Made by a program: the position numbers and the translations under genes
The notes under the pieces: generated by a model
Databases searched by the model: none
Seen by the model: the letters and a program-made list of their open reading frames with translations, nothing else
Told to the model about the DNA's origin: nothing
In this document: positions 8,779 through 16,596 of the stretch, one piece after another
Numbering within the stretch: the first letter of the stretch is position 1
Layout: every line of letters starts with the position of its first letter
NCBI GenBank assembly: GCA_937929805.1
Contig: CALFUT010000034.1
Span: forward strand, 91,625-155,624
DNA: 64,000 nt
Direction: 5' to 3'
Origin: an uncultured Pirellulaceae bacterium
GTDB taxonomy: Bacteria > Planctomycetota > Planctomycetia > Pirellulales > Pirellulaceae

Positions 8779-10542
8779 ATGATCTATCAAAAACTGATTT
8801 TGCCTAATCTTCCAAAAATCACCTTCGCTTTTCTTGTGGGCATGGCCATCGTTCCGAGCGATCTGCATGCGCAACGGGTTCAAGGCGGCAGTGTCCTCGC
8901 TTCCGATGCGGTCATCCACCGGGCCGGATTGATGGTTGAGTGGTCTTCTCAAGCGCCAGTCGGAGCCAGCAATCAACTGGTTGATTGGGAGCTGATGATT
9001 GATGAGAACCAAGCAACGACGACGGTCGAAGTACGTTCGGGTAATCGCCGCGAGGTGATTTCGGAATACGACCGCAATGCACTTGGGGAACTTTTGGGGG
9101 TTGCCGGCGCTGAGGAACTGGGGCAGGCTCGCAGAGAGCACATGCTGGCCGAGCTTGCGGCGCGAGGGAAAAAAGATGTTGAAGTTACGCTTCAAACATT
9201 TCAGCAACCTAAAGCAATATTGTTCCTCTTGTCGGACAGCGGCGATGTGACCGCGCTTGACGCCAACACTGGGAAGACTCAATGGCTAAGCCGAGTCGGT
9301 GCCGGTTCGTCGGAAGGCATCGGGTTGGGGGCAAGCGAGAATTACGTTGCGGTCGTGCGCGGGTCGGTGCTGCACTGTTTGGAAGCTTCAACCGGAAAAG
9401 AGCTGTGGTCCAAAAAGTGTAAGTATGCCGTTGGCTCTTCGCCCGCCGTCACCGAGAAGCACATCATGGTTCCGTTGACCGACGGTCGGCTAGAACTGTT
9501 CCCATTAGAAAGCCAAGGTTTGGGTTCCCATGCCTTGATGGCGTTGGGCGAAGGAACGGCGCAGCCTTTGGTTACCGCGAGCAGCGTTTCATGGCCAACG
9601 ATGCGAGGTGAGTTGAATGTGATGATGAGAAACGGGAACACACACGCGATTAGCTATCGGTTGCGTGCAGACGACGCGATCGTATCGGAAGCAACTTCCG
9701 ATGGCGAAAACCTTTACGTGGGTTCATTGGATGGTTTTCTCTACGCGATTGATGAAGATCGGGGATCTGTGAATTGGGCGATTTCCCTAGGCGTCGGCAT
9801 CTCCGCTTCACCCGTTCCATTGGGCAAGTTTGTGTACGCGATTTCGGGTGATGACGAACTTTACAAAGTGATGGCTGAGACAGGCGAGCCCGCGCCAGGT
9901 TGGGATAAGCCACTCGAAAAAGTCAAACGATACGTGGGAGCCAGCGAACAGAATCTCTATTTGATGGATTCGCAAGGTGCGTTGGTTGTTGTTGACCGTG
10001 ATTCCAGATCCATCGTGAACCGGATTGCGGTCGGACAGATTGATCTTGTGTTAAACAACTTTAAGAGCGATCGGTTGTACATTGCCAGTAAGTCAGGAGT
10101 TGTCCAATGTGTTCGCGAAGTTACCAGCGAACGACCGTTTTTCCACGATGATGAAATCGTCGCTCGTACTGAGAAGTTGAGTTCAAATGAAGGCTCAGGA
10201 TCCAAGAATGGATCAGGGTCTAAAGACGGCTCAAGTTCCAAGCAAGATTTGGGGTCGAAACAGGGGTCTTCCAATTCGAATCCGTTTGCGGACTCGGGCG
10301 ACGAAAACCCATTCGGTTCCGGTGGTGATGATCCCTTCGGCGGTAGCGCGACCAAGGACCAAGGAAGCGCGACCAAGGATCAAGGCAGCGGCACGAAGGA
10401 TGAAGGTAGTGGCACGAAGGATAACGGCAGTGGTACCAAGGACGAAGGAAGCGGGACCAAGGGGCAGGATGAAGACCCATTTGGCGGCTCATCTGAAGAC
10501 CCGTTCGGTGGCGCATCGGATGACGATGATCCGTTTGGTTAG
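8779..10542 (+). CDS. Exported PQQ-like beta-propeller protein with NPF/DPFG-rich repeat tail
   Basis: A 587-residue exported protein. The N-terminus has a signal peptide (hydrophobic stretch FAFLVGMAIVPS before LHAQ). Residues about 145-460 form PQQ/quinoprotein-type blades with recurring units such as ALDANTGKTQW, CLEASTGKELW and YAIDEDRGSVNWA, as in BamB-like and dehydrogenase-like propellers. No residue set for PQQ or metal catalysis is evident, so a scaffold or binding role is likely. From about 470 the chain becomes disordered: Gly/Ser/Lys repeats, six 7-residue GS-A/G-TKD units, and NPF/DPFG motifs ending in DDDDPFG. TTG at 8776 is an alternative start; GGAG at 8763-8766 lies upstream of both. 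Confidence 0.85.
   Translation: MIYQKLILPNLPKITFAFLVGMAIVPSDLHAQRVQGGSVLASDAVIHRAGLMVEWSSQAPVGASNQLVDWELMIDENQATTTVEVRSGNRREVISEYDRNALGELLGVAGAEELGQARREHMLAELAARGKKDVEVTLQTFQQPKAILFLLSDSGDVTALDANTGKTQWLSRVGAGSSEGIGLGASENYVAVVRGSVLHCLEASTGKELWSKKCKYAVGSSPAVTEKHIMVPLTDGRLELFPLESQGLGSHALMALGEGTAQPLVTASSVSWPTMRGELNVMMRNGNTHAISYRLRADDAIVSEATSDGENLYVGSLDGFLYAIDEDRGSVNWAISLGVGISASPVPLGKFVYAISGDDELYKVMAETGEPAPGWDKPLEKVKRYVGASEQNLYLMDSQGALVVVDRDSRSIVNRIAVGQIDLVLNNFKSDRLYIASKSGVVQCVREVTSERPFFHDDEIVARTEKLSSNEGSGSKNGSGSKDGSSSKQDLGSKQGSSNSNPFADSGDENPFGSGGDDPFGGSATKDQGSATKDQGSGTKDEGSGTKDNGSGTKDEGSGTKGQDEDPFGGSSEDPFGGASDDDDPFG
10342..10467 (+). repeat. Six tandem 21-base repeats inside the propeller gene
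   Basis: Six in-frame copies of a 21-base unit encode GSATKDQ, GSATKDQ, GSGTKDE, GSGTKDN, GSGTKDE and GSGTKGQ. Most base differences are silent, so the peptide pattern is kept. Copy number could vary between strains by slippage. Confidence 0.85.
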
Positions 10543-10604
10543 TCTGTCGGAGAAGCGAGGTTTGCGTCTAAATTCTTCAGGCTTTGTCGCAGGTGCGCTT
10601 TTTC

Positions 10605-10678
10605 AAAACGCGGAGTCGCAGAGAGCGCAGAGGATTTCCGCGAATGCGAACTCTGCGTTCTCAGCGTCTGTGCGTTTC
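10605..10678. repeat. Dispersed GCAGAG-type hairpin repeat, copy 1
   Basis: A roughly 74-base palindromic element: the left arm begins AAAACGCGGAGTCGCAGAG and the right arm ends with AGCGTCTGTGCGTTTC, its approximate reverse complement. A close relative lies at 15456-15529. This copy abuts the point where the hsdR remnant loses homology. Confidence 0.85.
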
Positions 10679-10697
10679 TAGATTCTTTTGCATCCGA

Positions 10698-11075
10698 CGT
10701 GTGCCAGAACACGCCCGCCTTTCGCGAGCCGGGTTGCACCACGTCGCCGTAGGTGGCTCGGCGTTCGCGGACAACGTCGTCGTCAGAATCGGCAGCCGCG
10801 ATCGTGGTGGCGCGGACGGCTTCGCGGACTCCGTGGAACTGATGGTAACCGGCGATCTTTTTGATCAGCGAGTCGCCATCGTCTTCAAACAGGACGAAGT
10901 ACCGCATGTAATCCAGAAACAGCTCAGGATCGAAGAAGCCGCGAACGACTTTCTCCAACTGGTATTCCAGCAGCGGCCGATCGTCTTCGTTCTTGATCGT
11001 ATTCCACGGCATGAACCGTTCTTTGTTGGCCGTCAGCGAACCGACTCGCGCCGTAATCCCATCGCTGATGACTGG
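10698..11075 (-). pseudogene. hsdR: Internal fragment of type I restriction subunit HsdR
   Basis: HsdR is the translocase/endonuclease subunit of type I restriction enzymes. Only about 125 residues remain, from VISDGITARVGSLTANKERF through LLEYQLEKVVRGFFDPELF and IKKIAGYHQFHGVREAV to PGSRKAGVFWHT. The family normally continues directly with the Walker A motif (QGSGKS); here the frame instead runs into the GCAGAG hairpin element. The N-terminal nuclease domain and all helicase motifs are absent, so it cannot be functional. On its upstream side it begins directly after the TAG stop of the nuclease gene (11076-11078) and in the same frame, which marks a clean recombination or deletion joint. Family identity is confident. 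Confidence 0.88.
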
Positions 11076-11795
11076 CTATTCACGGTTTAGCCATACATGG
11101 CGAAATTCTATGTCGGGCGCAGGATCGCTCGTTTCGAGATAAGAAAAGTTCCTTTCATGGACAGACACATATGTCTCTTGCGCAAACAGAATCGTGTTCG
11201 TACGAGGGCAGACCGAAGGACCTCGCTTGGTTTTGATGCTGTTCGACTTCTCTAACGCGTCACTGAGCTTGGGGATTGCTTCGTATCCTGAAGCACAATA
11301 GCCAACCATCATCGCCGATAGCATACACCACGCATACTTGCCCTCTACAAACCTGATAATGCCTTCGTTGCAGTAGTGAACACCAACTGTATGCTTCCTA
11401 TCAACTGGCTTGCATTCCACAAATAGCCCGTCTTGCGTTCGCCGATAAACTTGGCGTCCCGAATGGCGGATTCCAAAGACTAAATCGGGCATCGGATCGA
11501 GCTGGCTACCATCAAAGCCACGAAGTTTTTCTTCCCGTGTTATTTTCGAGATCAAATCGCCGTTGAAGCCGTCAACTTTGTCGGAGTCGAATACGTCATC
11601 GAGCAAGACCTCATGCAGCTTCTGAGTGATCGTATCTTCGTACGCATTCTCTAAATCGAACTCAGCTTGGGAAAGTCCGCGGATATGCGTCCACGCAACC
11701 TTGATTGCATCTTCGACAACCAGAACGAATGCGATTGGCAACGGCGGATGCGGAGGTGCGAGTTTCGGTGTTTCTTGAAACATGCCAAGACTCAT
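11076..11795 (-). CDS. PD-(D/E)XK-like nuclease partner of the adjacent methyltransferase
   Basis: A 239-residue protein that I read as a restriction endonuclease-like subunit. A PD-(D/E)XK pattern is visible: an acidic helix (EFDLENAYEDTIT, about 45-57), then PDLVFG (Asp about 104), then GLFVECKPV with E-x-K at about 127-129. A conserved-looking GIIRFVEGKYAW segment follows. Its ATG overlaps the methyltransferase stop by four bases, so the two are co-translated. The gene is less GC-rich than the hsd remnants around it, which suggests later acquisition. I cannot name a family; catalysis is inferred from the motif. It ends with TAG exactly at the joint with the hsdR fragment. Confidence 0.72.
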   Translation of the reverse strand: MSLGMFQETPKLAPPHPPLPIAFVLVVEDAIKVAWTHIRGLSQAEFDLENAYEDTITQKLHEVLLDDVFDSDKVDGFNGDLISKITREEKLRGFDGSQLDPMPDLVFGIRHSGRQVYRRTQDGLFVECKPVDRKHTVGVHYCNEGIIRFVEGKYAWCMLSAMMVGYCASGYEAIPKLSDALEKSNSIKTKRGPSVCPRTNTILFAQETYVSVHERNFSYLETSDPAPDIEFRHVWLNRE

Positions 11796-14700
11796 TTCGC
11801 GCCCTCAAACACAGAGAAGTAGTCGCGAAGGATGTCCGCAGCTAGAAGCCGGGCTCGGCTTGGAGTCCAATATCGGTATTGGTTTAAAATGCCGACAACG
11901 AGTCGACCAGCATCACGGCGAACGATTCGGCTTGCACCAGTCTTCGTTGCGAGTTCAAGCATGGAATCATCGACAACGGATTCAGGTGAACCTTCCGCAT
12001 CAGAACTCGAAATGTATAAGAACAGATAGGCGGCGGAAGTTGGGGCCGCCGTCATGCTAACAGTGATTTCGACGCCAACTCGTTTGGCGAAGGGGACAAG
12101 CAGCCGCTTCAAATGCTTCGTGAAGATTGCCGACTCATCTCGATCAACTCGTGCACTTCCAATTCGACCTATTTCGTCATGCGGGTTCCGAACTTTGAGC
12201 GTGTCAGCAATGACTTGCACATCGCGCGGCTCTAGGCCAAAAATCTCGGCAAAGAATTCGTCAATGTCTTTAAATACTGAACTCTCTTCCGCTATTAGAC
12301 GCTTTGACAGTTTGGCTATTTTCCTCCGCTGTGCCAACGAGAGGTTTTCAAACGGAATTAGCCGACACCGGTCGAAATCGGATTTCCGAATAACAGGTCT
12401 TTCCGAGCCAACGCTGGCACTTGTGCACAAAAGGTAATACGGCCAAATGTGGCTATGGACGAACAGCTGGAGATATCTCGTGAGCGAATCCGCGTCATCA
12501 TGCCCCTTAGCTGAGTATCCGTAGAAACTCTGGTTGAAAACAGCATCCTGCTGACACAGGAGCGCGTTTCCCATTTGGCGGTCCGTTCGCAGTGACTGTC
12601 GCAACAGTAAGAGCGGTCCCCGATAAACTTGGAGTGGGTCTTCTCCTTCTTCGTCAACTATTCGAGTCTCATCCAATGTTGGCAGCTTGAAAGGCTTACA
12701 CTTAGAAACGTCGACAACGAACTTGCTCTTTAATTCATCCGCCTTTCCGATATCTGGCATACCGTGAAGCAATGACGCGTCTGACGGTGGTCGCCTACTA
12801 CTAACTACGTAGCCTTTACGACTTACAAGGCCCAACGTTGTTTTCCAGTATTCATCAATTTCGGATGACTTTGAATTGACGATTTTCCGTGCGACTTGAA
12901 CGTCCAGACTGGTTCCGATTGTCAGAGTCTTCAATAGCCAAGGCTCAAGTAATACCTCTCCTACGCTCACCGTTCTCGCTGAGTCCGTGTCAATACGCAA
13001 CGAACCGACTTTATTCTCTTGCATGTCTGCTTGAGGCGAGATGAACCAGAACTCGTCCTCAGGATGCGGTCTTTTATTTTGGGCGAAAATCATCATGAAT
13101 GGCTGGTCCATGTCCGGCCAAACATTCGATCGTCTCAGATTGGAGCAATTAACGATTCCCGTAAACTTGATGAGGTTGAAAAGCGACTTTCGAGTGTTCG
13201 CTGCAACCTGCCCTTCTTTGAAAAGTGTTCGAGAAGGCATTGCCATGGCAATTCGACCGCTGGGTTTACACCACTGCGTAGATCGCCAAAGAAACGGTAA
13301 GTCCGGAACTCCATCAGGATTTTGATACTCAGCGCCGGCCTGTTCGTCGTAGGCAGCAACTACCAGTTTGCTTACAGCATTCAACTCGATAGCAAGCTCA
13401 TCGTCATCACGAATGCGCGTCCACGGCGGGTTAGAGATCACGACATCAAAAGCCCCGTCGAATGACGAATCAACGTGGCGTCCCAAGCTGCCGATGACGG
13501 CGCCGGTATCGCAGTCTTCTTCACGACGATGATTAAAGAGGGTCAAGTCGTCCAAATAGTTAAAGCGAAGCTTCTCAGGTGGAACTGGTTTGGGATCGAG
13601 CTCAATCGCAGTGAGGTAGAGACTTAATGCCGCTAAACGAAGCGCTGAATCACTAATGTCAAAGCCACAGAGTTGCTGCTCTAATATTCGCCGAATGAGC
13701 TTTGTATCCGGACGTTTTCCCGAAGCAATCCAGTGTTCCCGATACAGGCGTCGAAAGGCCAATACTAGAAAAACGCCTGCCCCGCATGCTGGGTCGAGAA
13801 CCCTCGCCTTGTGTGGATCAGCGAGTCCATCGAAAACCTCATCAACTATCGTTGTCGCAATGTGACGCGGCGTGTAATGAACACTCGTTGCCTCCGATTC
13901 GTCTTCTTCCCATTTCCAACTGAAGGCCTCGTAGACTTGGCTGAGTAGGCCAACAGGAACATGGGCGAAGTCGAATGTTGCCCAATCGAAACGATGCTGG
14001 TAGTCGTCAGAACCAACTGGTTCATGTCCGCGAATTATCGCGGACAGGTTTTGATAGACAATTTTCGAGTCGTTCAACCCCTCAAAGAAACTTCTTGTCC
14101 CGCCTGTGCTTCCGCGGTCCTTAAATGGAAGGAAATCACCGTTGAATGTTTCATCCAGCCAACGGCTAGTTCGGTAGGCATTTTCTGCGTTATCAAACCC
14201 AGCCTTGATTGAATTAGCGGTCTGACAAATCTTCGGAACGTCCTTGTCCGTGACAATTCCGCGATCGCACAAAAAGCGAAAGAACAACGCGCGCCCAATG
14301 AGCGAAAGCGTATTCTCCCTACCAATCTGCCGCCGTATTCGATCTATGCCAGTACGAAGTAAGCTGAGCATTTCGTCAAAGACAAGACTCGGCTCGCCAA
14401 GGTCGTCGTCTGGCACATTTGCACGAACGAGATTCGCGAAGAAATTGATGGCCTCCGTGGAGTCCGCTTGAAACGTTCTCCAACTGGGGTCTGTGTCTTC
14501 AAGCGAAACTGGCGTTACGTCAAGTAGGCCCGGTTTCACGACAGCGAGATACGCTCGTTCTCCACGGCACGCAACGTTACGGCTTAGTTTCTTGATTCCC
14601 TTGTCCGGATTCGGAGTCGTCGCGAGACGAGACGCATTCACGTAATAGAGGAGGGGGCGATTGCTGCTCTCGATGACGCCGTCGGGTCTAAGCTCTTCCC

Positions 14701-14815
14701 CGTCTTCGACGTTGACCAGATCGAGGTACTCCAATACCTCCGGTCTGGGCGCAGAAAGATCGCGGATGTTTTCGCGATTTACGCCGTATCGTTCGAGTTC
14801 AGACGAGACATTCAC
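11792..14815 (-). CDS. Large N6-adenine DNA methyltransferase of a two-gene restriction-type system
   Basis: A 1007-residue class I SAM-dependent DNA methyltransferase. Visible motifs are HYTPRHIA (motif X, about 313), LDPACGAGVFLVLAF (motif I, about 340-354), CGFDISDSALRLAALSLYL (about 383-401) and the catalytic SNPPW (about 461-465), the N6-adenine type. The C-terminal half (about 600-1007) probably holds target recognition and helical bundles. No N-terminal PD-(D/E)XK motif is apparent, unlike type IIG or ISP enzymes; the nuclease is the separate downstream gene. The start is GTG at 14815 with no clear ribosome site. The organisation resembles restriction-modification or a PglX-like defence methylase, but no BREX partner genes are present. 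Base composition is lower in GC than neighbours. Confidence 0.88.
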   Translation of the reverse strand: MNVSSELERYGVNRENIRDLSAPRPEVLEYLDLVNVEDGEELRPDGVIESSNRPLLYYVNASRLATTPNPDKGIKKLSRNVACRGERAYLAVVKPGLLDVTPVSLEDTDPSWRTFQADSTEAINFFANLVRANVPDDDLGEPSLVFDEMLSLLRTGIDRIRRQIGRENTLSLIGRALFFRFLCDRGIVTDKDVPKICQTANSIKAGFDNAENAYRTSRWLDETFNGDFLPFKDRGSTGGTRSFFEGLNDSKIVYQNLSAIIRGHEPVGSDDYQHRFDWATFDFAHVPVGLLSQVYEAFSWKWEEDESEATSVHYTPRHIATTIVDEVFDGLADPHKARVLDPACGAGVFLVLAFRRLYREHWIASGKRPDTKLIRRILEQQLCGFDISDSALRLAALSLYLTAIELDPKPVPPEKLRFNYLDDLTLFNHRREEDCDTGAVIGSLGRHVDSSFDGAFDVVISNPPWTRIRDDDELAIELNAVSKLVVAAYDEQAGAEYQNPDGVPDLPFLWRSTQWCKPSGRIAMAMPSRTLFKEGQVAANTRKSLFNLIKFTGIVNCSNLRRSNVWPDMDQPFMMIFAQNKRPHPEDEFWFISPQADMQENKVGSLRIDTDSARTVSVGEVLLEPWLLKTLTIGTSLDVQVARKIVNSKSSEIDEYWKTTLGLVSRKGYVVSSRRPPSDASLLHGMPDIGKADELKSKFVVDVSKCKPFKLPTLDETRIVDEEGEDPLQVYRGPLLLLRQSLRTDRQMGNALLCQQDAVFNQSFYGYSAKGHDDADSLTRYLQLFVHSHIWPYYLLCTSASVGSERPVIRKSDFDRCRLIPFENLSLAQRRKIAKLSKRLIAEESSVFKDIDEFFAEIFGLEPRDVQVIADTLKVRNPHDEIGRIGSARVDRDESAIFTKHLKRLLVPFAKRVGVEITVSMTAAPTSAAYLFLYISSSDAEGSPESVVDDSMLELATKTGASRIVRRDAGRLVVGILNQYRYWTPSRARLLAADILRDYFSVFEGAK

Positions 14816-15002
14816 AGTGTTTACCGAAGTTGAGCTTCCTGCGGGCGGTTCAATTCAAAATTGTAGAAAAGAGCTGTTCTTTCTCCAATCCGGATGCCAG
14901 CACAACTGGTGTCGGCGAAAGTCGTGTCAAGTCTGGTCACAGGGCAATACACATTTCAAAGAAACTTACCCGACTCTCGTAAAAACGCCGGTTCAAAGAG
15001 AC

Positions 15003-15448
15003 ATTGTCGCGGATCGCCGCCTGTAGTTTTTCGGACTCGTGAAATTGAGTGGCTAACTCGCGGGTCAAGCCCTCCATCTTTTCGGCGAAGGGGACGCCGT
15101 CGTCTTCCACCTCTTCGGCTCCGACGTAGCGACCGGGCGTGAGCACGTAGCCATGTTCGGCGATCTCGTCCAACGTCGCGCTCTTGCAGAAGCCGGGGAT
15201 GTCCTCGTAAGCGTCTTTGTCTCGCTTCCACGCATGAAAGGTGCTGACGATCTGCGCGGTGTCTTCGTCGGTGAAGGCCCGGAGGACTCGGTCCACCATG
15301 TAGCCCAACTTGCGGGCGTCGATGAAGAGCACTTCGCCGCTGCGGTCGCGGAAGGCGGCGGCTCCTCGGCCTCGCTTCTGTTTCGTTTTGGTCAGGAACC
15401 AGATGCAGGCCGGTATCTGCGTGTTGGTAAAGAGCTGGCCAGTTGGTG
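15003..15448 (-). pseudogene. hsdM: C-terminal fragment of type I methyltransferase HsdM, second copy
   Basis: About 149 residues matching the HsdM C-terminus: [19 protein letters not shown], then [14 protein letters not shown], then [20 protein letters not shown] and [20 protein letters not shown], ending with [17 protein letters not shown]. The N-terminal domain and catalytic motifs (SAM-binding and NPPF) are missing. The left part is cut where the frame enters the GCAGAG hairpin element at 15456-15529. After IRDN the frame continues with an unrelated 21-residue tail. Bases 15097-15209 differ from 16732-16844 in the other hsdM piece at a single position, so the two are recent duplicates or products of gene conversion. 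Not functional alone. Confidence 0.88.
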
Positions 15449-15455
15449 AGGTTTT

Positions 15456-15529
15456 AAAACGCGGAGACGCAGAGAGCGCAGAGGAGATGCGCGTATCAAA
15501 GCTCTGCGTCCTCAGCGTCTCTGCGTTTC
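15456..15529. repeat. Dispersed GCAGAG-type hairpin repeat, copy 2
   Basis: A palindromic element closely matching 10605-10678: left arm AAAACGCGGAGACGCAGAG, right arm ending CAGCGTCTCTGCGTTT, with a variable centre. It lies between the hsdM fragment and the rhuM stop at 15541, at the point where hsdM homology ends. Confidence 0.87.
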
Positions 15530-15540
15530 CAAACATTGCG

Positions 15541-16596
15541 TTAGGCATCGTCGTCTTCCGTTTCATCTGGAGGATTGAGTTTGCCGATGTCGTCAATGAA
15601 CTTGTCGAAGTCGCTCGTCGGTTCGGTTGCTTCAATTCGTCGCTGTTCCGATTTGTATTCTTCGTATTGCTCGACGGCCAAAGCATCCGCGACTCTCTTT
15701 TCAACGCTCCCAGCATTCTTCAAAACGGCACGGTCGTTGAAAGTGAGGAAAGCGTCAAGCTTGCCCGCCCATTGCGCCATCGTCATTGGCTGCCTACGCT
15801 TGGCTTGGTCTTCCGCATAGTCAAGATACATTGTCACAATACGGTTTAGATCGTTCAGCTCTTCCTGCGACAGATAGTTCTTGGCGACTGTCACATCGGT
15901 CTTACGAATCTTCCCAGTCGGCGAGTTCTTCCAAGTTTGCAATCCCATGTTTGGTTGGTTTGCATCGGCTCGATCTTTGATGATCTCAGCGGCCGTCATA
16001 CCAGTGATCGCCCACTCAAGTTTATTTTGCACGGTCGCAAAAAACTCACGGGAAACCTTCGCATCTTTGTTGTAGTCGGCGGCGGTCGCGTAAATGTCGG
16101 TGATCTTTTGATAGAACCGGCGTTCGGAAGCTCGAATGTCGCGGATGCGTTCGAGCAGTTCGTCAAAGTAGTCTTTGCCGAATGTTGTCTCGGCGGCTTT
16201 GAGCCGGTCATCGTTGAGTACGAAACCCTTGACGAGATACTCACGCAGTGTTTGGGTGGCCCAGCGTCGAAATTGGACTCCACGTGAGCTTCGGACGCGG
16301 TAGCCGATCGCGAGGATCATGTCGAGGTTGTAGTGCTTGGTTTTGTAGGTTTTTCCGTCTGCGGCAGTTATTAAGTAATCCTTAATAACTGAATCACCAT
16401 CGACCTCGGAATCGTCCAAAACATTGCGAATATGCGTGTTTATGTTGGCAACCGATGTTTCAAACAGCTCCGCAATCGCTTTCTGGGGCATCCAAACCGT
16501 TTGTCCGTCCACCAAAAGCTGGACGCGGGTCGTGCCATCTTCGGTGTCGTAGAACAGGAAGTTTCGATCGGATGGTGCTGGCAGGTCTTCGGTCAT
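15541..16596 (-). CDS. rhuM: RhuM-family protein encoded in the type I restriction locus
   Basis: A 351-residue protein of the RhuM family, named from a Salmonella pathogenicity island gene and often found between hsd genes. Family segments are clear: [20 protein letters not shown] near the N-terminus, then [20 protein letters not shown] (a helix-turn-helix-like stretch), [20 protein letters not shown], and [20 protein letters not shown]. The biochemical role of the family is not established. The ATG overlaps the stop of the truncated hsdM by four bases (ATGA), so it is co-translated with it. The frame is full length and undamaged, unlike the hsd genes around it. The C-terminus is acidic (DETEDDDA). 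Confidence 0.88.
   Translation of the reverse strand: MTEDLPAPSDRNFLFYDTEDGTTRVQLLVDGQTVWMPQKAIAELFETSVANINTHIRNVLDDSEVDGDSVIKDYLITAADGKTYKTKHYNLDMILAIGYRVRSSRGVQFRRWATQTLREYLVKGFVLNDDRLKAAETTFGKDYFDELLERIRDIRASERRFYQKITDIYATAADYNKDAKVSREFFATVQNKLEWAITGMTAAEIIKDRADANQPNMGLQTWKNSPTGKIRKTDVTVAKNYLSQEELNDLNRIVTMYLDYAEDQAKRRQPMTMAQWAGKLDAFLTFNDRAVLKNAGSVEKRVADALAVEQYEEYKSEQRRIEATEPTSDFDKFIDDIGKLNPPDETEDDDA

Noticed and set aside
11792..14815. PglX of a BREX system
   Set aside because: The methyltransferase motifs fit loosely, but none of the other BREX genes (brxA, brxB, brxC, pglZ, brxL) is present and the partner is a small nuclease.
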